NCBI GenBank assembly: GCA_022414725.1
Contig: CM039467.1
Location: forward strand, 12,530,948 to 12,594,947
Direction of reading: 5' to 3'
Length of the DNA stretch: 64,000 nucleotides
Source: Microglena sp. YARC
Taxonomy: Eukaryota > Chlorophyta > Chlorophyceae > Chlamydomonadales > Chlamydomonadaceae
Part shown: positions 19,741-31,737 of the stretch, piece by piece
Numbering within the stretch: the stretch's first letter is position 1
How the letters are laid out: every line of letters starts with the position of its first letter
Translations under genes and position numbers: made by a program
The notes under the pieces: model-generated
What the model saw: the letters and a program-made list of their open reading frames with translations, nothing else
The model's database searches: none
What the model was told of the DNA's origin: nothing

Positions 19741-22700
19741 CTACCCTTTTGCAAGTGAAGAGTCAGAAGAGTCGTCTTTCTTCTTGCGGAAGGCAAACCA
19801 ACGACTAAAGAAACTATACTGCTTCTCCTCAGGAGTCATCTTGTTCTTAAGCAATTCTCGCAGTGCAGGCGGTGCGTCCAATAACTTCTGAATTGCAGCC
19901 TCAGCCAGAGTGACCTTGTCATCATTCTCCTTGCCGACCACCACCTTGGCATCATTCTCCTTGCCGATCACCTTGTCGAACAGAGGTTCCATCATGCCGG
20001 TCGAATAGCGCCCAAGACCGCTCGTCTTCAGCTCTGCTGAAGTCAGAGGCCGCATTCCCACCTCGCCCATCGCACGCACCAGCTCCTTGTAGTCCATGAG
20101 GTACTCGGGAATATCCTGGCCGATACTCTCTACGAACACGTCCACCTGTCTCCCGTACTTGTTCTTGGCGGACGCCGCCGCCCCCGTGTGCCGCTTCGTG
20201 ATCCGCCAGAGAAGCGAGGAGGCGGACCCCCCCGAAGAAGACTTTCCTTCGACGAATTCCCCCACATCTTTACTAGAGAGCGCTGCCGCAAGAGCGTCGC
20301 CGTCGGGTGAAATACCGACAAAGGTTCCGCCAGGCCTTAGCACAGCGGCGACATTGCGACAGAGCCCTGCAAGACGCGCGGGGGACTCGAAGAAGTAGTG
20401 GATAGCGAACATGCACGTCGCGAGGTCGAACGTGCCCTCCTTAGCGAAGTTTTCCATGCCGCGTGCCACAACATCATCATCTGCGGTTTTGTTTTTGTCG
20501 TTGTTTCCGTGCAGCGCGGCGTACACGATCAAACGGTCCGATTCAGGAATGATGGTCCGACCAGCCTCCCAGCCTCCCTCTTGGAGAGGGTCATCATCGT
20601 ACAGGGGAGCCGCAGCATCGAACGGGAAAAAAAGCAGTTCCGGAATAATGGTGGTGGTGTGTTCATTGTTCGCACGCCCCCCCCCCCTCCCACAACGCTC
20701 ATCAGCTTCTCCTTGGTCTGCAGCGCGCGTGCGTACGAGCCGTTGACCGGGTCCGTCAGGTTGGAAGCGAACTTGTCGATTCCCGTCACCTTGGACGCCC
20801 CGCGCGGATCCACTTGTGCAGATCTCCAGCCTTGCCCACACCGAAGTCGAAAATGCGCGGCGACGCGCCAGCGAAGCTCGATATCAGGTGCGCTTTCACA
20901 TAGCTGTGAAACTTCCGCAAGGCAATCATGCCACCCTCGTCTGTGCGCATACACGTCATGAAGTATACGGATTTTACAAGGTCGGCGCGCGAGGATGCCT
21001 CGTCAAGTGTCTCCCTGCCAGTTATGATCGCCTCGGACACGGGGTGCACAATTGTGCGCCACACGTTCATCACGGTCTCATAGTTGTTCGCCGTCACACG
21101 GCCTGTAGCAGCAGCGGATTCGGTCTTGTCGTACCGGACACGCATTGGCACCCAGTTCGCAGGAGAATGGTGCGAAGAGGGGTCACCGCGGTAAGCGAAT
21201 TCGACCACCATACCGTCGCTGATGAGGTCGCCGTTCTCACACTTCATGCTCGCAGGGAGGGTTGCGGTATGAAGTGGAAACGAGGCTCCTCCTCCTCCTG
21301 ATGATGATGATGATGATGAGGGTGGCTCAAGGAAAGCGAATGGACGCGCCTGGTACCTCATCATCGTCATCTTGGATGCGGGCGGGCGCCGTTTTCCAGT
21401 ATCGGCGGCCGATGCCTCCAGGAACGAGCGCAGGTCGCGGATGCCGTCGTTTCCACCAACGGCAGCGTCCGTGTTGTAACCAACTAACAGATCAACGTGC
21501 TGTTGTTGTTTATCATCAGCTACAGTCGCACCATCACCATCAACATCAACATCGGTAAACTTTACCAAGAAGTCGATGGTGCTGTCTTCGGGCGGCTTCC
21601 ACTTGAGTACCTCGCGCCACGTTCGGATGCGGGACCACGACGAACTTGGACGCTTGGCGGCGGCGGCGGCGTCGTCGTCGTCGAAGGTCCCTCCTACAGG
21701 AATTTTGGCTGGGGTGAAGACCAGGCCGTCGATGTGGTACAGATACAAACCCGAGTCACAACGTTGAAGAACTGCCGCCGCGTGCTCGAATATGGTGGTG
21801 TCACTGTTATCATCATCATCGTACATGAACGTCTTCACGAAGAAATTGTCAGGTAAACCCACGAGTGCGTTGCGCGCCACCTCTAGCCGACTACTACCGA
21901 CTCTATCATTATCATCGTCTGTAGTCTTGTTTTTTTTTAGTGTTGTCGTGAATTGAGTCACTTTTTGCAGATTTATCATTTACCACCATCTCGACCTCGA
22001 ACTCGTACGTCTCTGCAGCGCCTAACACGTGCTGGGTGAACCACCCAGTGTAGTTAGATGATTGTGATTTAGAGTAGTATCCTTGGGGAACCGCGGCAAA
22101 CCGGATCGCCGTGATGTCCAGACGGAACATTGGCGACATCTCAAAGCTGAACCGTCATTTCATGCGAAAGTTGATCACCTCGTAAGGACTCGTCGTCGTC
22201 ATGCCGGCGGCGGCGCTTTCGGTCTCTTCGCGATGATTAACACGCATGCAGTACTCGGGAATGGTCACGGATCCAAGAAGTCGCTTTTCGGTGACCGTGA
22301 CGGTGGTGGTGGTGGCGTTCGTGCGCCGTCCGAGAAGGAGCAATTCCGCAAAGGTCTCCATGGCAGCAATGCGCTCCTTCTCGTCGTCGCCCGGTTTAGG
22401 GGACAGCGTCAGACGAGTCCGGATCTGCTGCGCACCATGCTGCGCTCCACTGTGATATGACGACCTCCTCCTCACGGACACGTCGAGTGTATCGGACACG
22501 GGTATTGCGGGATACCGCGTGCGCATTAGATCGATTGCGCGCATGGCGATGCGCCTGTCAGGGACCCGGTACTGCTGATGTCTAGGATGGGCCGTCGAAG
22601 GGTGCATGTAGGACGCCTCCAATTCTGTGGTGGTGGTGTTAGAACGCCGCTGCCCTGCGAGGGCAGACAAAGCCTCCCAAGAGACCTTATCGATCTTCAT
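19741..22700 (-). CDS. mRNA-capping enzyme (triphosphatase, guanylyltransferase remnant, N7-methyltransferase), several lesions
   Basis: Read from ATG 22700. The triphosphatase part carries TELEASY, VTIPEYCMRVNHREE, FSFEMSPMFRLDIT and YEFEVEMV. The guanylyltransferase C-terminal part carries HIDGLVFTP, LKWKPPEDSTIDFLV and DGMVVEFAYR. The methyltransferase part carries RIFDFGVGKAGDLHKW, FDLATCMFAIHYFFE and LRPGGTFVGISPDG. The three-domain order matches mimivirus-type capping enzymes. Lesions: an in-frame TGA at 22155-22157, and frame changes near 21935 (A-run on the coding strand), 20820 (GGGG) and 20677-20687 (run of 11). No KxDG nucleotidylation motif fits between the triphosphatase and HIDGLVFTP; the gap is only about 100 residues. 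Confidence 0.85.
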
Positions 22701-22809
22701 TATTACAAGAGATTTATTATTGTAAATCTCCCCATTCTCTTCTGTGTGTTCACCTATTTATATTTATTTATACTCTCGGAAACCAATCTCAACCAAAGTT
22801 GATTGAAAC

Positions 22810-22854
22810 TACACTCGGTCTGAGTGACGGAAACGATGCGTTTTACCGACGTTT

Positions 22855-22890
<36 letters not shown>

Positions 22891-22898
22891 TGAGTGTA
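22810..22898. repeat. (AG)16 microsatellite inside a small inverted-repeat unit
   Basis: TACACTCGGTCTGAGTG at 22810 and TCTGAGTGTA at about 22888 face each other around an (AG)16 tract at 22857-22888. It may be the relic of a miniature element. Confidence 0.45.
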
Positions 22899-22953
22899 GA
22901 AACATAATTTCCTTGTCCAAGTGTAATAGCAGCGCAGCAGTGCAACAAAAAAC

Positions 22954-25900
22954 ATGAGCAATAGCAATAGCAGCACAGACTGTGTGCATCTTCGAATGGT
23001 GGGCAGCAACCCCGTCATCCATACGGAGGCGCCCACCTTCGGGATCGTGATGGACCCGGCGATCGCTACCCCCGGTCACGCAGCAGCTCTAGCTCTCAGA
23101 CACGGAGACGACGTCTTTTTCACGGCCACTGAGGTCGCAGACGGCATGCACAGCGCCTTGCTGCAGGCGGGAGATCCTTCGCGTCCGGATGTAGTCGGTA
23201 CAACACTAACGCTTGGGGTCCAAGGGAACGACGACGCGCTCCGCATCTCCCAGACGGACGTCCGCTTCCAAACCACAACGCACATGCAAAACAACCCAGT
23301 CGTTAGAGACAGCCTAGTTGTCCAAAATGAGGTGATCAGCGCTACAAACTTTGACAACCTCGTGGATGACTTCATAACCAAGTCAATCATACTGCCACCG
23401 ATCGCGAACGCTCTAGCGACCGCTTACATCACGCTCAGCAACCTCATTGTGTCGAGGGTCGCATCCGCTTCCGTTTCCGCATGCAACTCCTGTGGAGTAG
23501 TAGTCGATGGCGGGGGGGGGGGGGGGGGGGGACAGCACGACGGTCCCCTTCGGCTCCGAAACCATGCAAATGGGGTCCATCGCGTGCGCGGACGTCGTCG
23601 CAGGATCCCTCATGTCGTACACGTACTGCAACCTGCCCGCAGACTTCAGATGTGCGTACATGGACCAGCCCCCTTCCGCGTACGCCCTCAACATGGCGTA
23701 TACACAACTCAGCACCTACGTGCAGACGAAGCTCGCGACTCTGAACACGACCCTCTCCATCTCCGTCATGACGGACCCGTCGTCTTCGTCGTCGTCGTCC
23801 TCCGCCCCCCCCCTCGTGCTCTCCGACGGCGGGTGGCAGACGGACATGTGGCTCCAGAGCGCGGATGGAGTAGACCGCATGTTCTTCCACTCCGGCGGCG
23901 GGACAGAGTTCCCCTCTCAGCACTACACGTGGCGCGCACAGGGAGCGGGGGCGGGGTCGTTCCTTGACATCGAGCCAGGCGTGGGAATGACGCTTCACGA
24001 GGGAGCGCTGTATGCACCCAGCGCCGAATTCGCAGGCCCTCTCTTCGTCGCAGGCAACCTGGTAGTATCGGGCCCGGACGTGGACTTTGGACAGGTCGAT
24101 TGTCTGCGCATCCCGGAGGGCAGGGTGGAGGCGGACGCGGTGTACGCGAACCATTACTGCAACCTCCCCCCGGCCTCTCCCGAGAATCGGGGGATTGTGC
24201 AGATTGCGGCGTCGAGCAACCAGCTCGTCGTCCCGAACTCGTCCAACATAGCCGTATCGGCATCCCTTTTTGCTGCATTCAATTCGAATATCGACAGCCG
24301 CGTGAACACCGCGACCGTACTAGTGACAGAGGCGCTCTACGCCGCAACTGAGGCTAACCAGCGATCGGTCAACGACACAGAGAGGATCGTGCGAGACTGC
24401 CACACGAGCGAACCCGTCGAGTGCATCAGGATGACCAGTCATGCATCGAACGCAGGGGACGTCATGAGCCTGATGCTGATCAACGACGTCGCGAAGAGCG
24501 TCAAACTCGATATATCCCCGAACGCCGGTGGATCCGAAGCATCCCTCGTAGCCACAAACGGCTTAAGGGTCCGCGGGTTGACTGCAGCGGACATGGAACT
24601 TGGATCAACAGTGCGCGTGCGCACCGGTCCGGATGCAGCAATAATCATACCCGATGGCCCAGACTACGCCCTCGCACCCGTTTTCGAAGCGACGTCCTCG
24701 TTGACATATGCCCCCGACAGCTGGTCTGCTCCATACCAGGCGTTCGCGGATCTCCCCTTAGCGACGAGCTGGATATCAAAGCTGGGTGCCTACACATCAT
24801 ACTCCGGAGCACCGACTAGCGAGTCCGCGCTCACAAACACACTACTCTCGCTTGTGGGAGATGATGCCCCCCCCATCGCAGTGCAAGGAGAGTGGGTGCA
24901 GCTGAATTTTCCTAGCAAGCGGTATGTGCACTCCGTGTTCGTTGCGTGCTCCGCCTTGAACTACATGCCGGACAACTTTGCTCTCCTTGGGCTGCCGGAA
25001 GGGGACTCCGGTTGGCGACATCTCTGCTTCTGCGCATCGCAATCGCCCTTTTTGAAACGAGGAGGAACGTGGTACCCCCTCCCGAGAGCCGCAGGACGCC
25101 TGCCTCTCGTCGCGGTGCGTTTGGTGGTCACGCGTATGGCCCCTCGCGCCGTACCTCAGGGGGTCTTCGCGACCTCCGTGCAGGTGGACCTCGTGCGCTT
25201 CCTCGCTTCCGAGGCGGTGCTCGCGTCGGACCTTCTGTTCTCCGTAGGGGGGGAGGAGGCGGCCCCGACCCTTTGCGTCTCTCACGCGGGCTCGGTGGGG
25301 ATGAGGCTGAATAGTGGGACGCCGCCATCGGCGTCCTTGCACGTCGGGAACACGGTGGAGCCGCGCACTGTCGAGCTTTTCGACCCCGATCCTGACCTGC
25401 CAAACGAGCACGAATTCCGGGGGTTCAGCATCGCTCCGGAGGCGCTCACGCTACGCGTAGAGGGTCCCGAGGCCTGCTTTAGCTTCGAGGCGGGCAGATG
25501 CCTCTCCAACTCGGAGGAGGTGGCAAGCATCTCCGGCTTGGACGGGACGCTCAGCACGGGAGGCTCGGTACGTTTTGCCGGAGAACTCAAGCACACGTCC
25601 TCGCAACACGCCTTTATCACCGGCAACGGGGACTTCATGGCGGGGCCTCTTGTAATGCCAGGCGCCCACAGGGACACGGTTCTGATCCGTCCAGATTCCA
25701 ACAACACGTACGTAACCATGGGAGGTGGTCGTCTATCGTTCATAAAAAATAACAACTCAAGTAGTAGTAATAACCTTGACTTGATAACCGTGAACAGAGA
25801 GGAGTCAAACGCGCTTTTGGTACTTGACTGCAACAACGCCGTGAACTCGCCATGCGGGCACGGGATGTTGGGCACACCCGAGGTTCCCTGGGCTTCAATC

Positions 25901-28900
25901 GCCGCTAGGGACCAGCTGTACCTGCGAGACGGGCGCCTCCTCGGCGCTGCCAGCTCCGACCTGACGTGGAACGATGCATCGCTCCCGATGGTCGACCGCA
26001 ACCACGGTCTGCCATGGGCGGACGTGCGCGCGGGGCAGAGGTGCCAGCACATAATGATGGCAGCATCATCTTCACCAACAATTAGATCTACAACGCGACT
26101 GGTGAAGGATGAAGCGAGCAGCCTTTTCCATCTCCACCACCTGCCACTACCTGGTGTCACGCTCGCGATCGGCGGCGCAGATGCCATCCTCGGGTACACC
26201 CTCTCCTCGTCCTCCTCGGTCGTCGTCGTCAACATCCTCGTCGTGGCCAGCAGGGCGATCCGAGTCGCCGTGTCGCCGGGCGACGACATCTGGACGTGGG
26301 AAAATGAGGAGGAGGAGGAGGAGGAGGCTGCCACCGCCAAGTGCACACTCTGGCGTGTGCACTTGGCGGACATGGCCCCATACGTAGAAAGTCTGGAAGC
26401 CGTACTGGAGGTGGTGGTCGCCGATGTCAATAGCGGTGGAGGAGGGGCATCCTCCTCCACCCTTATTATTGAGTGTAGCGAGGAGGGTAGTGGTGGGGTC
26501 TGGGAGACGGATCCCGATCACCTTATGTTGATGTTCAAGACAAGGCCAGGGGGAGAAGAAGAAGGCCAATGCCAAGGTCAAGTCCGATGGATGCAAACTG
26601 GTGCCACACGCCAGTTTACTCTGATCCCTCCCCCGCCGGGGAATAATAATGCTTCTCTTCTTCCTACAAGCGTCGTCGTCGTTCTCTCCATCTCTTTCGA
26701 AGAGATCTGCTGGGGGCGCGCATTCTTCAGTAGTAGTAGTACTACCACCGCCGCCGCCACCGCTGACCAGGACATCAGGGTTGTGTGTTCGTCCGATTTG
26801 TTCGCTTTGAGCATCCAACGCAGCCTACAGCCCGGAGGCTCCTCCGTTTGGGTCAGCGACTGCTTAAAAGGGTTGGGCGATGACGTCGGCGACGACGACG
26901 CTTCTCTTTCGACAGGCGACGGTGGCGGGGTCGTATGGGCGGTCCTGCCTGCAGGGGCAAGCGACATCGTATGGTCGAGGAAAACGGGGGCTGCTATATC
27001 TGTGGACTGTATGTTCGATGAAGACGGGTCGCTTCTTGTGGCCCTGCATTTCGCTACATTCAACGCCACCAATTTCGAGATGGTGGTGACGACGTTTGAC
27101 TTTGACCCGTCTTTGACCTCATCATCATCATCATCGGTCGTCGTCGCACTTCTTCTTCCTGCGTCCGGGGGGAACGTTGTGGTAGCGGCCGACTCCGCCC
27201 CGAGGACGCCTGGCAACACGCTCGTCTTCAGAGGCATGTGCAACGCCGTGCTCGGCGGAAGAACTACGTCGTACTCGGAGCTGCGCTTCGGAGGAAGTCC
27301 GACACTCCTTTCGATTCGTGGTAATCGAGATTCATCGCTGCTCCCCCCAGGGCTCGTGTGGCTTGCGGGATCCGAGCCATTGGAGGTGCCAAAGAACGCA
27401 GTTGCGGTAATTAATAATGCATCGTGGCTCAATGTCGTTTCCCTACACAACTGTTCGTTGGACAGGGCGATCATGGCGACTGGCATCCCCGCCGACACGG
27501 CGGGGCTGTTCATGTTGATGGTATCTATTAAGGATATCATCGATTCACGTGCTGTGAGAGTAGCATGCAGTAGCAGCAGATACCGCGGTAATCGTTCCTT
27601 TTTGATCGAACACCTATGCTACACCTATGGTAACAGTGGTGGTGGGGGTGGTGTACTGGCGTTGCAGCTTCCGGGTGCTTCGTCTTCTCTCAAGCTTCTT
27701 GGCGCGGCGATGGAGGCGCTCAGTGGCGTGTACCTGTCCGGGGGAAACCGGCAGGTTTTTTCCCCGTCGGTGGGGGGCGCGGGACTTGTGTTGGCATCGC
27801 CTGACGCGGACGTTGGTATCATGGCCTCGGGAGATGTCCACCTGCGCAGCACCTAGGGGACTGTGCGCGCGGCTTCTGCTAACTTTGTGGCCGAGCGGGA
27901 CTGTCGCGTGCTGGGAAGTTCGTACTTCCTCGGCCCCACCTCGTTCGAGGCACCCTCCACTTTCCTCGAGGACCTTGTCGTGGATGGCGACATGTTCGTG
28001 GACCGGTCGCTGTCGGTCCGCGGTTCGGTCCTGCTTGATGGCCCCGTCTCCATGGCCCCGTTGTGTTCACCCGTCCGGCTTTCCGACAACGCGCTGAGCG
28101 AGGTCGGCCGGATTGTTTTTAAGGATGACGGGGGTGGCTTCGCGCTGGTTGGTGGGCCTTACGCTTATGGGGACAAAAAGGACCCGCGTCTCCTGTTTGA
28201 AGACGTATCGCATCCGGACAGCGCCCAACGGTACTACGGGAGTGCGCAGATGGGCGGGGGGGGGGGGAAGAGTCTGGTGGACGCGGCTTGGGTGTACGCA
28301 GACGGCCTGGAGTCGCGTGACCGCACGGCTAGGACGTTCCTGACGTTCGGTTTGTCCGAGTCCACTAAAAGTATAAACTTGCACGCTGACGGGAAGTTAA
28401 GGGCTAGCGTGGGCGCTTCTGGGGGGGGGGCTTGTGCTTGCCAACCAAGGTGACTCCCGTTTCCCGTTGACCGTCCGTGGAGATGCGCCGTCGGACCTCG
28501 TGCAGATGACCGCGTTTTTATCATCATCATCATCATCATCGCCACCGACATCATCACTGCCGCCGTTGCCGAGTTACACGGGTATGCGGTTGGAGAGCGG
28601 GGGGGGCGACTTGGTGATTCTCGGTGGCGAGGGGGGTGGCGTGATGCAGGTGTCCGACGTTGGCGTCGCCTTGGATCTGAACCCTGTTGGCGGGGTTGTG
28701 CGTGTGAACGGCGTGCCTATACTGCAGTCCACGTCGGACAGGCGCCAGAATACGAACCGCTCGGATCTGTCGGGTCCCTCGTCGGTGGACCTAGTGCGCC
28801 GGTTGCGTCCGTGCACTTACACGCATCATCGTGGCATGGTGGAGACGGGCTTTGTAGCTTAGGAGGTGTTCAGCGAGGTGCCGGAGATGCGGCACCTCGT

Positions 28901-29090
28901 CTCATTCCCCCGAGACCGAGTTGAGATCGATTCTAGTAATAATGACGACGACACTTTGGCGGCGGCGCTTAGCAACGCGCCGGTCGAGTCAGTGGGTCTC
29001 AACTATGTGGGCGTCATATCGTATCTGGTGAGCGCGATGCAAGAGCAAGCAAAAACGATAGAGGACCTCCAGAGGAGAATCGGTGGATAA
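22954..29090 (+). CDS. Giant fibre protein with S74 chaperone end, copy 2, interrupted by runs and two stops
   Basis: ATG 22954. The N-terminal frame shares helical ATAYITLSNLIVSRV segments with the fibre at 9482, then enters a G20 run (23512-23531) and continues one frame over to TAG 27854-27856. The same frame resumes at once and is open to a G10 run (28421-28430), where it shifts again to TAG 28860-28862. The last 75 codons follow in frame to 29090. The end is an S74 domain: LQSTSDRRQNTNRSDL, ETGFVA-stop-EV (the family has Gln at the stop), and a closing helix MQEQAKTIEDLQRRI. Undamaged length would be about 2,040 residues. Long Ser runs and Gly-rich beta strands fill the middle. It is presumably a receptor-binding fibre. 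Confidence 0.8.
23512..23531. repeat. G20 homopolymer at a frame change in the giant fibre gene
   Basis: Twenty G in a row. Upstream and downstream coding frames differ by one step here, so a tract one base longer or two shorter would join them. Confidence 0.9.
28256..28267. repeat. G12 homopolymer in the giant fibre gene
   Basis: Twelve G encoding four Gly. It is in frame in this sequence, unlike the G10 at 28421-28430 further on. Confidence 0.85.
28421..28430. repeat. G10 homopolymer at the second frame change
   Basis: Ten G. The upstream frame stops shortly after, while the overlapping frame continues into the S74 domain. Confidence 0.85.
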
Positions 29091-29097
29091 AAAAAAA

Positions 29098-29658
29098 TCA
29101 AGGAGACGCGCGGCGACCGGTGCCGCCTGCACCAAACCTGACGGAGCAAGGGCGGAAGGAACTAGAAATCAAGCGCCGACTGTTACCCTTTACAATCGAT
29201 GAGGATGGGGGGGGGGGCACGATATGATCAAAGATTTCTGAGGGTGCGCTCGCAAATGGAGATATATTTTTGTGCAAGTCAGCAATTTGAGCGACGTCTC
29301 CTCTCCTTTTCTGGTGCTGGGCCTGCTGCAAGCCTGCGATAGCAGCGACGCTCAAAGACATGACGCGGTCGGGAATAAGAAGAGGACCTGGCGGGGCAGA
29401 AGAAACGCGTGGAATACTACGACCCACCACCACCACACCACCACCACCATTGGCTTTTGTTGAGTCTTCTTCTTCTTCATCAGTCATGTCAGAAATGTCA
29501 CCATCACGTTCACCGATAGGTGGTGGTGGTGTAGGTGCGTCGTCGGGAATGGGTTCATCATGTACAGGAATCAGTTCATCCACGAAATGATGTTGTGATG
29601 GTGGTTGTGCATTTGCAATGATTGCATTTTTTACAGATGCGAGGGACAATATCGGCAT
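29098..29658 (-). CDS. Acidic/Pro-rich unknown protein
   Basis: ATG 29658, after a non-ATG extension with hydrophobic residues that is unlikely to be used. The start (PILSLASVKNAIIANAQ) is helical, and the rest is Asp/Glu/Pro-rich with Gly and Val runs. It is convergent with the giant fibre, 8 bases apart. No family recognised. Confidence 0.4.
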   Translation of the reverse strand: MPILSLASVKNAIIANAQPPSQHHFVDELIPVHDEPIPDDAPTPPPPIGERDGDISDMTDEEEEDSTKANGGGGVVVVGRSIPRVSSAPPGPLLIPDRVMSLSVAAIAGLQQAQHQKRRGDVAQIADLHKNISPFASAPSEIFDHIVPPPPSSSIVKGNSRRLISSSFRPCSVRFGAGGTGRRASP

Positions 29659-29825
29659 TCTATTTCTTAGATATATATCATATATATAGAGACGATTCTT
29701 TTTTACGCTAATCAATCACACAACACACTTCCGCTGATCAAACCCTATAAATTGACCGACCGAGCTTTTTCTAATTGTATCCGTCCAGAGAGATCCGGGA
29801 TCCGGAGAGAGAGAGGGAGAGAGAG

Positions 29826-30528
29826 ATGATCTACATCATAGATGATACATTTACTTGTACGGTAAAAGTAAAAATGGTTGCAGAGAATTCAAGCATTCTT
29901 CCGTACGTAATCACCGGTGTAGCAGGCATTGCATTCCTGGCTCTGCACGCGTTTTGCAAACATCAACACGTGCACGTCAACAAAATCAGCGAGTTCCTGG
30001 CAAAGCACCAACAATACACTGTGCTCTTCTACCTATTTAAGGCATGTCTCCTTGTCATAACGATATCTTTCCTTCAAGGAGCGAGAGGTATCGTGTGGGG
30101 CGGGGGGAAGAAACTCGTGCTCCGAGCACTGCAAAAAAACACATGTAGTTGTCAAAATGAAATAGTTCGTGTACGTTTGTGTGGTGGCGGCGGGTCTCAC
30201 AATCACTCTGTTTCTCGTATCATCGAAAATCAAACATAGAGCAGCGATCGTCGCGCTGATACAAACGGTCGCTACTTGTCTAGTAGCAGGCGCGTACATA
30301 GGAGCAATGCGTCTGATAAAAAAGGTCTGGAAGCTGGACGTGATATTCCCAACGTTGGTAACTATGTTCGCACTGTATGTGTCAATGATGAAAGACAATG
30401 CGGTTCGTATACACATCGGGTACAACAAAACACAACACAACGATAACACGATGGTAAACGAGACGCAGGTATTTCACACGCTATCCGCAATGACCACCGG
30501 ATTATTCTTCATTTTTCTCATGCGTTGA
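29826..30528 (+). CDS. Multi-pass membrane protein, one frame break and one in-frame TAG
   Basis: The start is ATG 29826 or, more likely, 29874. The first part has hydrophobic segments ILPYVITGVAGIAFLALHAF and TVLFYLFKACLLVITISF. After an A7 run (30133-30139) the next frame is open apart from TAG 30163-30165, then continues with YVCVVAAGLTITLFLVSSK, a third and fourth hydrophobic segment, and MTTGLFFIFLMR. Together they form a four- to five-pass protein. It could also be two adjacent small genes. A TATAAAT at about 29746 may serve as promoter. Confidence 0.45.
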
Positions 30529-30584
30529 TTCCTGACGATTATTATTCGTTTTGTATCCCAATTCAAATCCAAATCTAAATCCGA

Positions 30585-31343
30585 ATGCTGAACGCATCGC
30601 CACCCCATCCCAGCCACCACCACGAACAACAAAACCCCATGATGATGGCGACAACGCCCTCCTTCATGCCTATCCCGCATTCTACGAAAATGAAGGACAT
30701 GGACCTGGACGAAGATGACGAAGATACCGTCCGAGAAACACTCGAGATCATCAACTCAAATAACAATAACGCTACTACTACCAACAAAATACCAATACCA
30801 CCACCAACCTACAATCCCAACATACCTATGCAGCATATGCAGCCTATGCAGCCTATGCAACACGTACACCACCAACCAGTTGCGTTACAAAACCCTGTTA
30901 CGCATGGCCCTAATAATAACGAAAACGTGACTCATGTCAACAGCTATTACCCGAATGATACCAATGCCTATCATGATGGAAGAACCAACGTGTCCCCCCC
31001 CCCCTTGCTGCAAAGTCTTCAGAACGATGTCAAGATGTCTCAAATTCAACAATCGAATACTTCTAATAGTACAAGGAATAGGAAGAGTGTGCCATGGGAC
31101 GCGATCATGTTATCATTAGTTGCAGGCCTCGTCTTCACACTTGTCACTTTGCTACCCATGTCATCACTGACACGTGTTCTGGCCCGTTTTCTTCCATCAA
31201 AGACGACCGGAGGAACCGCTCCTTCGCCGGCACTTGCAAGGAACGTCGAGCTCCTATCGAGGACAATTATATTCTTAGCCGTGTTCTTTCCCGCATCAAT
31301 GGCCCTCCCTATCTCATTTTGCGCCACTGAGGAGTGCACCTGA
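30585..31343 (+). CDS. Membrane protein with a long disordered N-terminus
   Basis: ATG 30585. About 165 residues of His/Asn/Pro-rich sequence, including a small MQPMQPMQ repeat, precede two hydrophobic segments (AIMLSLVAGLVFTLVTLLP and TIIFLAVFFPASMALPISF). It is probably anchored in the virion or endomembrane with its N-terminal arm exposed. No family recognised. Confidence 0.5.
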   Translation: MLNASPPHPSHHHEQQNPMMMATTPSFMPIPHSTKMKDMDLDEDDEDTVRETLEIINSNNNNATTTNKIPIPPPTYNPNIPMQHMQPMQPMQHVHHQPVALQNPVTHGPNNNENVTHVNSYYPNDTNAYHDGRTNVSPPPLLQSLQNDVKMSQIQQSNTSNSTRNRKSVPWDAIMLSLVAGLVFTLVTLLPMSSLTRVLARFLPSKTTGGTAPSPALARNVELLSRTIIFLAVFFPASMALPISFCATEECT

Positions 31344-31355
31344 TACAGTTGCTCT

Positions 31356-31387
31356 CAGAGATACAAATTATTTTGGGACAGCCTTAC
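31356..31387 (+). repeat. Inverted-repeat end related to the Fanzor/IS630 element (left member)
   Basis: CAGAGATACAAATTATTTTG followed by GGACAGCC. The reverse complement of 36221-36249 matches it over 27 bases with one mismatch, and both resemble the element ends at 37329, 47901 and 62113. Confidence 0.6.
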
Positions 31388-31737
31388 TGATCGGCGTGAT
31401 TAGTAATGAACACATCTGTGAAGTCGAAAATGAAGCGTGAGTACGGGATGCCGTCGCAGAATGACTCGAGCACGTCGCCTGGGACAGTATCGAATCGAGC
31501 CTGGGTGCTCGCGTCATTCTTCTTCGACGGAAGCCACATCCGTGCAGCTTGTATGTGTATGCGTGGCATAGAAAGTCCTTCCTCCTTATAAATTTTTAGG
31601 ATGGCATCGAGCTCGTCAAAGACCTCGTCGTAGTAATCGAATACGGTTTCCCCGTGCACGAGAATGGTAAATGGGTCGCGCACATCCACCACGAGGTGGT
31701 CAAGACGGTGGTCCACGAGTCGGCGGAATAGCAACAT
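31384..31737 (-). CDS. Small unknown protein, source of a copied fragment
   Basis: 117 residues from ATG 31737. It contains DVRDPFTILVHGETVFDYYD and ends YSRFIFDFTDVFITNHADQ. The ATG lies inside the 3' end of the upstream kinase frame. A diverged copy of its last 40 codons lies upstream of the capsid gene (17994-18120). No family recognised. Confidence 0.5.
   Translation of the reverse strand: MLLFRRLVDHRLDHLVVDVRDPFTILVHGETVFDYYDEVFDELDAILKIYKEEGLSMPRIHIQAARMWLPSKKNDASTQARFDTVPGDVLESFCDGIPYSRFIFDFTDVFITNHADQ

Noticed and set aside
25282..26460. 392-codon minus-strand ORF inside the giant fibre gene
   Set aside because: It is an antisense shadow; the plus frame is the fibre body, and this ORF has low-complexity composition.
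27854..28862. Reassignment of TAG (or all three stops) to an amino acid
   Set aside because: The capsid gene and VLTF2 end at TAG exactly where their families end, and TAA and TGA also serve as normal ends, so no single recoding explains the interruptions.
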